This document shows positions 11,487 through 22,122 of a DNA stretch of 64,000 bases, piece by piece. Numbering within the stretch: the first letter of the stretch is position 1; each line of letters begins with the position of its first letter. Position numbers and translations under genes: made by a program. Origin of the DNA: Hericium rajendrae (Eukaryota > Basidiomycota > Agaricomycetes > Russulales > Hericiaceae); assembly GCA_033439255.1 (NCBI GenBank), contig CM065884.1:2728001-2792000 (forward strand), read 5' to 3'. The notes under the pieces are model-generated. The model had not been told where the DNA came from, searched no databases, and saw only the letters and a list, made by a program, of their open reading frames with translations.

Positions 11487-13205
11487 GTGAGTGCAGGCTC
11501 TACCCCCTCCCCTTCCCCTTCCTCTTCGCCCTCGTCGCTGCCAGCACCTCGGCCCACAACTCGCAGTCAGCAAGAAGACCCTCCGTCCCCATCGCCTATC
11601 TGTCATCATCATAAGCCTGGGTCCTGCCCTGCACTGCTATCGCTGATGCCATCAGTTGCTCCTCCGGTAGCATCCTCTCCTAGCAAATCTGGGGCAGCTC
11701 TCCACAAACAGCTGTCAAAGACAAAATGCAGGAGGAGGAAATGACAGCACACAAGCGCTGCCATCCAAAGCACAGCGGAAAGGCCAAAGCCAAGGTCGTC
11801 CCTGTCCCGATGTGCCATGATGCCTGCTTTTATTTCTGTTGACTTCAACGCCACCATCCTGAGGTCTGCAAGGTGGTCCTACACCAGCATGCATACGAGG
11901 AGGCTCTGCGACCAACCGTGGATGGTCAAGGAGCTGCTGAAGATGGGTTTCAGCTGAAAGCACTGGGATGAATGGTAAGCACGTGCTGGTGTCTTCGCTC
12001 TGCCTCCCCTGATGCTTCTTTGGACAGCGTGCCATTTGCCCTCTGTGACAGGGAAGGCCACCTCATTGGCGTGTTCCCCGGCAGACCAGCAGGCCCTGCA
12101 TGGGTGGTTGTCATCCAGTCTGCTACGCTTGCGTTTGCGGGCGCCAAGAAGGAGAGCTGCAAGTACTCACGCTGTGGCCTCATCAATCGATGAAGAGGCA
12201 GGTTTCTGGCCTTAAACATGGGGGTATCTTATGGAGGGGGCCCAAAGGTCAGTAGCCTCCTTCGTTGTCAGCAGGGAACGAGGCCTCACCATGTGTTTCC
12301 CATAGCTTCCCGGAAACCTCAAGAACAGCGGGCCTGTGCAATGCATTGTCAATGGACTCCTGGGCTGCAAGGCGATACAATGCATCGCTGAGTTCGGAAG
12401 CAGTAAGCCCACGTTAAATGCTTATGTTGGCTGCTTACTCCTTTTTGCAGGCATCTTGGCCCTGTGGGCACCAAAGGTTTACTCATACTACGAGGAGTGC
12501 CTGTACCCCCTCTTCCATCGCTTCTCCGGCCTTCGCTGGCCCTTCTCACACAGCATCTATCCTACTTGCACCTTCAACCTTGGCCCGGCAACTGTTTGTT
12601 GTGACCACATCGATCCCACGAATGTTCCCCATGGCTTCTGCATCATCACGGTGCTCGGGAATTTTGACAGCAAGAAGGGAGAACACCTAGTCTTATGGGA
12701 GTTCCGACTTATCGTCGACTTCCCTGCTGGCTCCACGGCCACAATCACGTCAGGCTCCCTCATCAGGAAACTCCTCACTTTCCTGACTTCACTGTTCTGA
12801 GCCTGATGTCACTGTTTTGGACCTAATGTTACTGTTTTTAGACTGATTTCAGACTTATGTGTCTGAAAATGATCTGAAAACAGTCCAAAAACAGTGACAT
12901 CAGGTTCAAAACAGTGACATCAGGCTCAAAACAGTGAAGTCAGGAAAGTGAGGAGTTTTCTGATGCTGCGACACGCCAATACCCCGATCGGAAAAGGAGA
13001 GACCTGCTTCTCATTCACGCAATACTGTCCGGGCGGCTTACTGCGGTTTGCGCGTCATGGCTTTCGCCCTGCAAAGACGATGTCAAAGGAGGAGAGAACA
13101 TTGCTGGATGAAATGCCAGAGCAGCAATGGCACTGGGCTCTGTCCTTGTTTTCGACGGCAGCCAGCGTGGTGAAGGACAGGCTTAGTGTATTTGATTTAG
13201 AATGA
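11487..13205 (+). pseudogene. TET/JBP-like 2-oxoglutarate/Fe(II) dioxygenase, degenerate
   Basis: The product would oxidise 5-methylcytosine (or thymine) in DNA, as known for TET/JBP proteins. A Ser/Pro-rich N-terminus and basic stretch (about 11490-11745) precede the domain. Exons carry VPFALCDREGHLIGVFPGRP (about 12027), APKVYSYYEECLYPLF (about 12470) and FNLGPATVCCDHIDPTN, where HID (12606-12614) supplies the HxD metal ligands. After the 205-bp insertion at 12761 the frame resumes with LRHANTPIGKGE (distal His at 12972-12974) and FSFTQYCPGGLLRF. Introns at about 11976-12028, 12246-12306 and 12405-12449 have usable splice sites. Three in-frame TGA codons (11742, 11955, 12191) and the insertion make it a pseudogene. 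The R-x-S arginine expected to contact 2-oxoglutarate is Cys (13005-13007). Linkage of TET/JBP genes to KDZ transposons is known in basidiomycetes (Iyer and colleagues, 2014). Confidence 0.8.
12761..12965. mobile_element. CATCAGG-type short TIR element inside the TET/JBP-like gene (205 bp)
   Basis: A nearly perfect palindromic element begins CATCAGGAAACTCCTC and ends with TTTTCTGATG, flanked by CT (12759-12760 and 12966-12967). Removing it with one CT rejoins the dioxygenase frame exactly between SGSL and RHAN, just before the distal iron-binding His. Internal arms repeat ACAGTGACATCAGG-like units. It is too small to encode anything. Confidence 0.9.
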
Positions 13206-14791
13206 TTTTTTTTCTTGGCTGCAGCACCAACATATGAAGGCTTTTCAAAGACAGTAAAAGTTTTTTTTTCGAAGGCAAGGGAAGATCGGTCTTGAAGGCT
13301 AGCCAGGCTGAAGCCTGAGTGCTAAAAGTAAATTATGTAAATGATGGCATACGGTGCTTCTGAGCGGCTGATGCTTGGCAGTCATGCACCACGTCTTGCT
13401 CCTGACCTCCTTCCTTCCACCGTCTTGTCGCTCCTGCATGCTCCTGCTTATCCCACTCCTGCTCTTGTGTCCTCCCCCTAACTCTGCTGTCTTCATCTCT
13501 ACTTTCAGCTTCGACATGAGGCAGTCTAAAAAATGAGTCTACGAGGTTGTCGACTCTGCGCAGCCTATTGTGATCGCAGAGGTTCCGACCCTTGACAATC
13601 ATCAGCGCGTCCATGCCAAGGCCTCCAAAGTAACACTACTCTCTCCCGCTCCCTCTGTCATCATTCTGCCTAGTGACGAGTCAGCTTTCATGGAGGATCA
13701 GGCATTTTCATCAGTGCCAGAGGCGGGGCTGGAGGGCTCAGAGGTGGTGCCAGCGAAGTGGTACAAAAACTCAGTGCGTTGTGTTCTACCTTTGTCTGCA
13801 TGGACATTGGCTCACCTTTCTGAAGGACATCCCATTGTCAACATGGCAGACATATGCATCTGATTATCTCGACGAGATGATGAGGCTCAAGGGCAGAGGA
13901 GATGATGGCGGGGTGGGACCGGAGGGCAGAGTTTGTCACAGCTGTGCCTCTAACAAGCCGATGTTTCACTGTAAAGAATGTCATGGGTGGCAGCTGCTTT
14001 GTGCTGGCTGCCTCAAAGATGCTCATTGCCACCTTCCCCTGCATGTCATGGAGGTAAGATCTTGTCTGCCTGCCTGCTGCTGAAACCACTAATGACGCTT
14101 TGTTAACAGAAGTGGAGAGAGGCCCGATTTCACCCTGTCCCTCTGCATAGCCTGGGCCTTAGGGTCCAGGTAGGACACATGCTTCTGGGCCTGTGCCCTG
14201 TGCGAATCCCTGGCCATAAGGACTTCGTCATCCTTCACATGAACGGCATCCACCAGGTCAAAGTCGATTTCTGCAGCTGCGCTGGCAGCTCTGAACATTG
14301 GCTCCAACTGCTGCATGCTGCGTGGTGGCCTGCAACCCCCCTCCACCCACAGACCTGCATGACAATGGCAGTCCTCTACCAGTTCCATGCCCTAAATTTG
14401 CAGGGGAAAATGTCAATGTATGACTTCTACAAGGCCTTGGAGATACAGACCAATACGGGCATCCTTGATTTGCCAGTGAGTGGCTCTGCACGCATTCTCT
14501 CTGTGGCCTTGATGCTGACCTTTTGCCGCAGGATCGGCTGCCTATGTTCAGGCTCATGGTACATGAATGGTGCTTCACGCTGCTTCTCAAATGCAAAAAA
14601 ACAGGGCCTGGATTCCACTGGCATCGCAGGCACCAAGGAGGGGGAGCTAGCTGTTCGCTGTCCGGCTTGCCCTCGCCCAGGAGTGAACTTGCCTTCTAAC
14701 TGGATGGACGCCCCGCCAGAAACTGCGTGCATCTTTCTTCCTCCTACTGAAGTATTCTGGGCTTACCTTAACCCATAGCTTCTTGTACTGG

Positions 14792-17700
14792 GAGCCATAA
14801 TAATCCATATCCTAAGTAAACTACTATTACAATAGGCCCAGTGTGGTTACCAGATTAACTATTAGACATGTGAATTGAAGTACTACTATACCCCCTTTAA
14901 TTAAGCTCCAAACTAATAGCTTGATTAGGAATGGCTATCAATATCTTTATTAGCTAGTAAGCAATTAATGTATGCTCCGGTTCAATAACCTATTATTAGC
15001 TTAATTTCGGCAGCCATCAGCTGTGCACGTTTGATCAATAGATCACCGTGCCACCGGTGGCATGAAAACATATTATATTCTGAGCAAATCAGCCGAGATC
15101 TTAAGGATCTCGGCATTTGTCACTACTACTCGCTTACACTCATCGCCGTCCGCTTCCCGCTCGCACTACCCCCCCTGCCTGCATGGCTTGCTGCTCCCTG
15201 CCTGCGCTGCTGCCGTACCCGTCCATCCCTCCTGCTCTGCGGCTACGTGCACGCTACACATGGGCTGCGCGTGCTCTTCGCGCATGCCGTCAACATCATC
15301 GCTGCTGCGCTGGCACGAGGCACAAGCGCGGGTGCCAGTGCGATGCCGCTGGGTTCGTGCACCATTGTTGGTGCATCATGCGTGAGTGCTGGGCGTGGGG
15401 CGCGAGTGCTGGGGGATGCGTGGATGCTGCATTTGTCGTGTGTGTGCTGAGAGACAGGTGGTGACCTTGGGCTATGCCCAGGGATGTTGCACACCCGCAA
15501 GTGCACACTGGACACACTGGCCCATGCGCGCCTGTCCATCGCATGTTCAGGCATATCCTGCGAGTGTTGGTGTGTGTCCCAGTGCATTTGGTGTGTGAGC
15601 GGACATGTCGAGTGTGTGGAGGCCCCCATGGGCGTGGACGGCCGGGGGCGGCTGGGGCACGTGAGAGGTACAGTCAAGCACGAATGGCACCGGATGCATG
15701 GGAATGGGAAAAGAAAGGGCGTGAGAAGAAGTACACGAGACACACGAAGAGCACGTAGGAGCGCATGTGTGAGAAGAGAAAGGAGAGTGGGCAGGAGAGT
15801 GTGTAGGTGCAGGGAGAGAGGCCGCGAGCAGTGGCACAGCTTGGAGAAAGCTGAACGGTGGTGGCTGAAGCCTGAGAAGCCCGATGTTCAAGGAGAGGAA
15901 CATGCACCTATGATGTGGAAGGGACGTTAGTTCCAACTTCAATGGCGAGCATGTACATATAATAGAATGAACTTTGTAGACAAAACATCAGATGATTCCA
16001 TGCAAACAACAAGTCACAGTAAAGAGAATACTGTAACCATAAACAATCCCAGTCGATAGGTTGTGTATTGCATGCTTCATTCCCTCGAGATTTGCCAAAT
16101 CGGTAGGACGAGACATTTTTAAGAGATATCAGCAATGTATTACCAAGGCATCATATATTTTGATAGGGCTTTGAGAGCTGAAGACTCGAACTATCTCGAA
16201 AGTCTGACCTTAAACTGCACAAAACCATGTACCTGGCTCAGATCCCAAAGGTCGGGGCCACCAAGAAATATAATAAAGTCATTTCACATTGCTATAAGAT
16301 GCCCCAATTACAATGTTATGTACCGATATATAGTAAGAGACGGATGTGTTAAAGAAATGCAACTCGAATCTTGTGTTCGGTCGTGGCAGATGCCTCGATT
16401 TGAGCTCGACGCGTTGGACAGTATATGTAAGCACTGTGCATTTAGTATGTGATGCATCGTGTTTCACCCATATTTCTCCTGTACTTCCTTCATTTCAAAC
16501 AAAAAATCATACATACCTTTCAGAGCTGCATCTATACATACGTTACTATTGATAGCATTTGATTGAATTTATTACTGCTTGAATGCCATGTTTGACGAAC
16601 TTCGTCGACATGTTCAGCAATTGCCGTTTGGTGCTCGTGGCTGAGCCCGTCCCCTTCATCCTCCTCAGTCTCCTCTCATCAAGCGGGGATTATGTAGGAT
16701 TCTATAGCCCATGAATTCATAAGTTTTCCGTTCTCACTCTCATTCATTTGGTGAACTGACTAAATCTTTCTTATCTTAGCCATGTTGACATGGCACAACA
16801 AGGCTGCAAAATGAGCTGCACGCCCGTCTACACACCCCCGTGCTCGCAAATGCACTCCTGACATCACCTGCATGCCCGCACGGATGCGAGATTGCACCTA
16901 CATCCTCACGCCCTCATGCCTATGTGCTACATGCTTGCGGAATGACTCCCCGGTGTCCATATGCCAGTAGCCCCGCGTACGAATGCCAGGACCCTGCCAG
17001 CAATGCGCATTCGCACCGAGCATCGCCACCCCTGCAGTGTGGTCATATGCCCATCCCACCCACTCCCTTAGTATGTCCGGCTCCCGAATGCGTATATTGG
17101 CGCGCTGCATGCGCAGCAGTATGTGGACGACCAGTGGCCTTGGCGGCTGCTCGGACATCGTCTCGGCGCAAGCAAAGCAACACCTGCACATCCACACACC
17201 AGCAGCATGCGTGCGGGATCAATGCCACGTGTTCCTGCTCAACATCCTGCATGTGCACGTTGCCCAACCATATTTCCTTCGCCGGGCCGCCTGCCGACCC
17301 TATTTCATCCCATGCCCGTGTGCCGCATGCCGTGCCCACGTCTTACTCATGCCCCGGCCCCTTTCACCGCATGCATCAGGCTCCATGACATGCGTGCGGC
17401 ATGCAAAGAGGTGCATGCACAGCCTGCGTGCCGTGCCTGCAGAGCTGCGGTGAATGCGCATCGCACAGAGCCTGCAGGGAGTGCGGACTGGGAGCGGCGG
17501 GCATGCTGGGAGCGGGATGCTGCAGTCATGTTGGGAGCCGGAGCAGCAGGCACGCATGGCATGGACGGCAGGAGGTAAATGTGCAGCGGGCGGGATCCGT
17601 AAGCATGCAGTCGGGATCGGCAGGCACGCGGGACAGGATCAATGGTGGGCGTGGACAGCAGGTGAGCCGACCTGTGCTTCGGCGGTAGTGACGATGCATT

Positions 17701-18030
17701 GATGGTCGAGATCCTTATGATCTCGGCCAATATGTTTTTCATATAATAACATACAGTTTCCGTGCCTTAATAAAAGTGGCTGTATATCGTGGGCCAGCTT
17801 AAGTAATAAAGTGCAAAAATAGCCGAAGGGACCCTAAAGGTATCAATGCTTAGTAATCAGCCCTGGCAAGCCTGCTGGCTAGCAGCCTAGTAGCATCTAA
17901 GTGATAGCTAACTACAGTAGCCTATAGAGTGTTAACTAAAGTACTCACTTTACAGTTAATCTGGTAACTATACTGTAGCTATTTAATAAGGGTTTAGTAC
18001 TACTAGGTAGGTAACTACAGTAGGTACTGG
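14792..18030 (+). mobile_element. Palindrome-TIR element, copy 2, inserted in the KDZ gene (about 3.24 kb)
   Basis: The element lies between GTACTGG at 14785-14791 and GTACTGG at 18024-18030. That is a 7-bp duplication, or 8 bp with one mismatch (TGTACTGG versus GGTACTGG). Removing it rejoins the KDZ exon from FLY to LAMDVNF. It is the reverse complement of 3194-9432 without the CATCTG insertion. Both ends carry TTACCAGATTAACT-type sequence, and both have the GAGATC/GATCTC palindrome about 310-320 bp inside (15102-15115 and 17710). Length and lack of a coding domain suggest a non-autonomous element. An 8-bp duplication would fit KDZ or hAT mobilisation. Confidence 0.82.
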
Positions 18031-18310
18031 CTAGTCCTTGCCATGGACGTGAACTTTCACCTCAAAAGCTGCCTGCGCTCAAGTGAGGAGAAGGACCCGC
18101 CGCTGGAAAGTGGGCTAGCATACTTTGTGGAGGGCAAGAGATATGGACAGTTTGTACTGGAGCATACAAATGACGACGAGGTGTGTACACTCTCTGCCCT
18201 CCCTGCTCTGCTGCGCACCATGTTCTGACACCCGAGCTTGGTCTTAGATCAGCTCATGCGTCGCCTTCATGGCACTAGTGACAGCGAACCTCAAGAGGAC
18301 GACAGGCCTA

Positions 18311-18510
18311 CATCAGGAAGGTTGACAACTTTCTGTTAGACCTGCAAGCAATCTGAGAGCATCTGATTGGATCTGATTGACCTGAAAATTTTCTGATCTT
18401 ATCTGATTTATTTGTCAGACAAGGTCAGAAAATTTGCAGGTCAATCAGATCCAATCAGATGCTCTCAGATTGGTCACAGGTCTAGCAGAAAGTTGTCAAC
18501 CTTCCTGATG
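18311..18510. mobile_element. CATCAGG-type short TIR element in the KDZ gene (200 bp)
   Basis: Palindromic unit starting CATCAGGAAGGTTGACAACT and ending with its complement, flanked by TA at 18309-18310 and 18511-18512. Excision with one TA rejoins the KDZ frame between ...RTTGL and ASMGVGAV. The interior is rich in TCTGATT motifs. Confidence 0.9.
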
Positions 18511-20739
18511 TAGCTTCCATGGGAGTGGGGGCTGTGACCTGTGGCCAGCACCAATTTTGGAGGCCAAATGGCATCGGTGACCTGCAGAAAGGTGAGCGGT
18601 AAGTGCTCACCACTTTCCCTACACCGCTTGTGCTGACATTCCCTAGCTACGTGAACATGGATTATGTGTTTCTCTCGACGCTCGCAGACAAAGTCATCTG
18701 CATCCTCGTCGCATCATACGACCTCGCTTGCCAGTGGAAGAAGAAGTTCTGGCGGTGGGTGGAGATGTTCCCTGACGACCTTCAGCTTAACATTCCGCAC
18801 TCAAATATGAAGTTCCTGGTTCCGGAGTTCCACCTCCAGGTGCATAAAGACCCTTGTCACAGCAAGCACTCCTCAAGAAAAACAGTTGGCATGGGGCGAT
18901 CTGAGCTCGAAGGCCCAGAGAGAAACTGGTCCTGGCTCAATGGCGCTGCATCAAGCACAAAGGAGATGGGGCCGGGCTCACGACGGGACACGCTGGACGA
19001 TTTCTGTGGGTTTGCAAACTGGAGGCGTGTCATCGGCATGGGTGCGTCCCTTCTCCGTTGAAGCCGCTGACTGGCTGACTGTGTCCCAGGCACCTTTCTG
19101 CTCAAGAAGATGCTTGATGCCATCCTGAATGCTATCATCCAGCACCGCGCCTTCAAGGAGTTTGAGGCCAGCCTGCAGGAGAAACGACCACTGCAGCTGA
19201 AGGAATGGGAGGACATGTTTGCGGCCTGGGATGCAGATAAGGAGCACATGCCGAGCCCCTTTGCCATGCCCCAAGCAAGTGCGTACACCCTGTCAGGCCA
19301 AGCTGCCTGGTGCTGATTGTTGTGGCATAGAAAAATCCATGGCTCAGCTGAAGATTGAGCTCAAGGAAGAGGAACAGGCAGCACTGGGGCAAGCAGCTGA
19401 TGAAGCGGGCGATGCGAGCAGGCTATCCTTCCTGTTGCTTGGGTTTGAGATTGAACAACAGCAGTGAGTACACCCTCCTTTGTGGCTCGTCATTCGTAGT
19501 GCTGATTGAAGCAGGCATCTGCTTATTGAGGACGTTCGGGCGGCCAGGCTCCCAACGACGATGGATCTATCCAACTTCAAAGACTGTCGCCGTGCTTTGA
19601 GGCAGAAGCTTTGCAGGCTCCGGCACCAGCAGCACATTCATATGCCTGGCCTTTCTCAAGCTTCCAACGAGGGTGCTTCAGCTGAGGTCTCTGAGGGCAT
19701 ACAACTGCTGAAGCTGGAGGAGACGGTGCTCAATATGCCGTCGGACTTAACCTCAGAGGCCCGGCAGGCTTGGTGTGCAGCTGGCATCGCTGACATGGAG
19801 GCAAAGCTGTGCCTAGCTGAGGCCGAAGATGTGCTCAATGACCTGTGATGCCACCTCCGCCTACAGTCCTTCGTGAACATGTTCAAACGTGCCCAAGTCC
19901 AAGGACAATGCAGGCTCACACGCACCCAGCATACTCAGTCCCGCATTGACGAGCGTGTCAAAACAAGCAAGCTGCAGTATCGACACACTCGCTCTGCCTT
20001 GATGCGCCTTACTGGCGGTGGGGATTGGACAAAGACGCTTCATGAGCTACATGATGAGCATGTCGTCTCTCTCAACGTAGACCTCATCGATGTTATTGGG
20101 CTGCCAGAAGCTGATGCTGAGGACGGGGAGGCTCGTGCCCCAGCTCGTATGCAGGGTTCTTTGCAAAAAATGCAGGGCCCTTCGCAGCGAAGCCAGGTGC
20201 AGAAGGGGAATGGCCGCAAGAAGGTTTCATGGATATGGTTCTTGGTTCCCAACGGGGATGATGAGAATGATAAGGATCTACACGAAGGTGAGTGCTTACC
20301 TATCCATGGTCTCACCTGCTGACTTGACTATTTCCACAAAGCACTTTGTGTCGAGTGGGCAAAGTCAAAAGTACGCACAGCACGGTGGCACGAGGAGGTC
20401 ATGTATGTTGAGGAAGAGATGTGTTGGGTCCTTGAGACATTTGCCACAGAGGCAAACAATTGGGAGGACAAGTCGGCCAGGTGCGATGCAGTTCTTGACT
20501 GTGACCATGCACTAATTGAAGGCATTCACGCCTATGCTGCTGAGCATGCAGCCATGTACCACAGCCTTGCTACAAAGTTTGCCTTGCAATGGGCAGCTGT
20601 GCGGAGCAGGGCTATGCTCATCCTCGACAGGAGCGCGTATCTCAACTGAGATAAGGACGATGAATATGACAGTGAGCAGGTGGCTTCTGCCATTATTCAG
20701 ATAGAGGTGGAGGTGATAGAGCATGAGGATGATGACTAG

Positions 20740-20898
20740 GTGGTCTCAGGTGAGTGGATTCCTGCTCGTCTTGGCCATGGCTCATGCTCCGTTAGATGCT
20801 ACTTCCCTGTGCCTTTCTGTCCACTCATTTTGCTACCGTGTTGACTTGCTGTTTATTGCTCTCTTGTTGCTCTTTTATGCCCTGTGCCCTCCTTTGTA
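20740..20898. other. 3' flank of the KDZ gene
   Basis: Follows the TAG at 20737-20739. It contains a donor-like GGTGAGT and T-rich sequence but no coding feature. Its downstream continuation is split by the next insertion and resumes at 21482. Confidence 0.4.
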
Positions 20899-21479
20899 CA
20901 TCAGGAAGGTTGACAACTTTCTGATTGACCTGACAATTTCTAACCCTACTGACAGCTTCTGATTGACCTGATCCACCTGAAAGCAATCTTGAGAAGCAAA
21001 TATCTGATCAGACTTTTACATTCAAGAAAAGACATTTATTGTCAGATATATAAGTTTTTAATCTCTAACTAATAGATATACCAAAATCTTTGATATCTGA
21101 AATTTTTGAAAATCTGAGAGTGTCTGATTTCAAATCTGGAGGTCAAATATCAGTCAGATGGATCAGACAGTGTCAGACATCATCAGATGCTCTCAGACAG
21201 TTGCAGATAATTTTCAGATATTTGACCTCCAGATTTGAAAAAATTTTCAGATCAGACACTCTCAGATTTAGAAAATTTCAGATATCAGAGATTTTGTTAT
21301 ATCTATTAGTTAGAGATTACAAACTTATATATCTGACAATAAATGTCTTTACTTAAATGTAGAAGTTTGATCAGATATTTGCCTGTTAAGATTGCTTTCA
21401 GGTGGATCAGGTCAATCAGGAGCTGTCAGTAGGGTTGAAAATTGTCAGGTCAATCAGAAAGTTGTCAACCTTCCTGATG
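20899..21479. mobile_element. CATCAGG-type TIR element (581 bp)
   Basis: Long inverted repeat with termini CATCAGGAAGGTTGACAACT and its complement, flanked by TA on both sides (20897-20898 and 21480-21481). It is near-identical and equal in length to the copy at 50513-51093, in the opposite orientation. The arms contain TCAGATATCA-type and TTAGTTAGAGATTA motifs. Open frames inside (for example 21090-21356) only reflect the inverted repeat. Confidence 0.9.
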
Positions 21480-21618
21480 TATCTCCTCCCCCAAGCCAGC
21501 TGTGTTGCATGCTCCAGAAGCAGTATATGCTATGTTTGTGATTTTTGTGTAGTCTTGCATCAATCTATTTTTGTGTCATGATTTTGCCGAAAAGCTATTT
21601 TTGTGTGAAGTGTTAGAC

Positions 21619-21787
21619 ATTTAGCTAAATCACTGGTAAGCTACCAGTGGCACACCATCATCGATTTAGCTAAATGATGCTTTAGCTAAACAATGCTTTA
21701 GCTAAATGCCTAGCGAGTTGCCACTGGCTACTTGCTGTGCATTTAGGTATGTGTTGGATGGCTACTACTGTGCATTTAGCTAAATGG
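21619..21787. repeat. Cluster of TTTAGCTAAA palindromes
   Basis: Five copies of the self-complementary TTTAGCTAAA (often ATTTAGCTAAAT) within about 170 bp. An inverted pair, CACTGGTAAGCTACCAGTG-like and GCCACTGGC, lies between them. The outer copies bracket the cluster, so it may be a small TIR element at the 5' break of the copia pseudogene. No target duplication could be identified. Confidence 0.5.
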
Positions 21788-22122
21788 CTACAAGGTCGAC
21801 TGGGGATATGTCCACTCACATCACCCTTTCGGATCATCTGAAAAAAATAAAATTTACATAGCAAAGGGTCAAAGGTATGGTGGCTATTGATGGGCTATGG
21901 AAGCTATAAAGTTTCATTATCAACCTATATAGAACTATGAGAGCTATCATAGCTTTCATAGCAGGCAGTGTGAGATACAGAGCCTTCATAGCCAGCAGTA
22001 TGAAATACATAGGGCTATCCAACTTAGAAGGGAAGCTATGCTTCCTATACTACATTAGATAGGCCTCCAATTTTTGAAGTCAAATTTTATTATATTCATG
22101 GAAAGATCTACACATATTTTTA

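Larger units (their letters stand above)
13516..20739 (+). pseudogene. KDZ-superfamily transposase with CxC2-like zinc cluster, split and mutated
   Basis: This is the transposase of a Kyakuja-Dileera-Zisupton DNA transposon. In order: a start (13516) with a basic stretch; DIPLSTWQTY and YLDEMMRLKGRG; a cysteine cluster CHSCASN, CKEC, CAGC (about 13930-14030); RSLGLR-like and FH.LNLQGKMSMYDFY motifs; CPACPRPGVNLP (about 14668); then, after the 3.2-kb insertion, MDVNFHLK (18042), GVGAVTCGQHQFWRPNG, YDLACQW (about 18719), GPERNWSWLN, MGPGSRRDTLDD and a Glu-rich C-terminus ending EHEDDD. The Asp, Asp and Glu of MDVNF, YDLACQ and PER probably form the catalytic triad. About ten short introns are readable (for example 13774-13825). 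Defects: TGA at 13534, 19846 and 20647, a frameshift at the A run near 14597, and insertions at 14792 and 18311. Confidence 0.88.

Noticed and set aside
18978-19288. Minus-strand ORFs opposite KDZ exons
   Set aside because: Shadow frames of a recognised coding strand.
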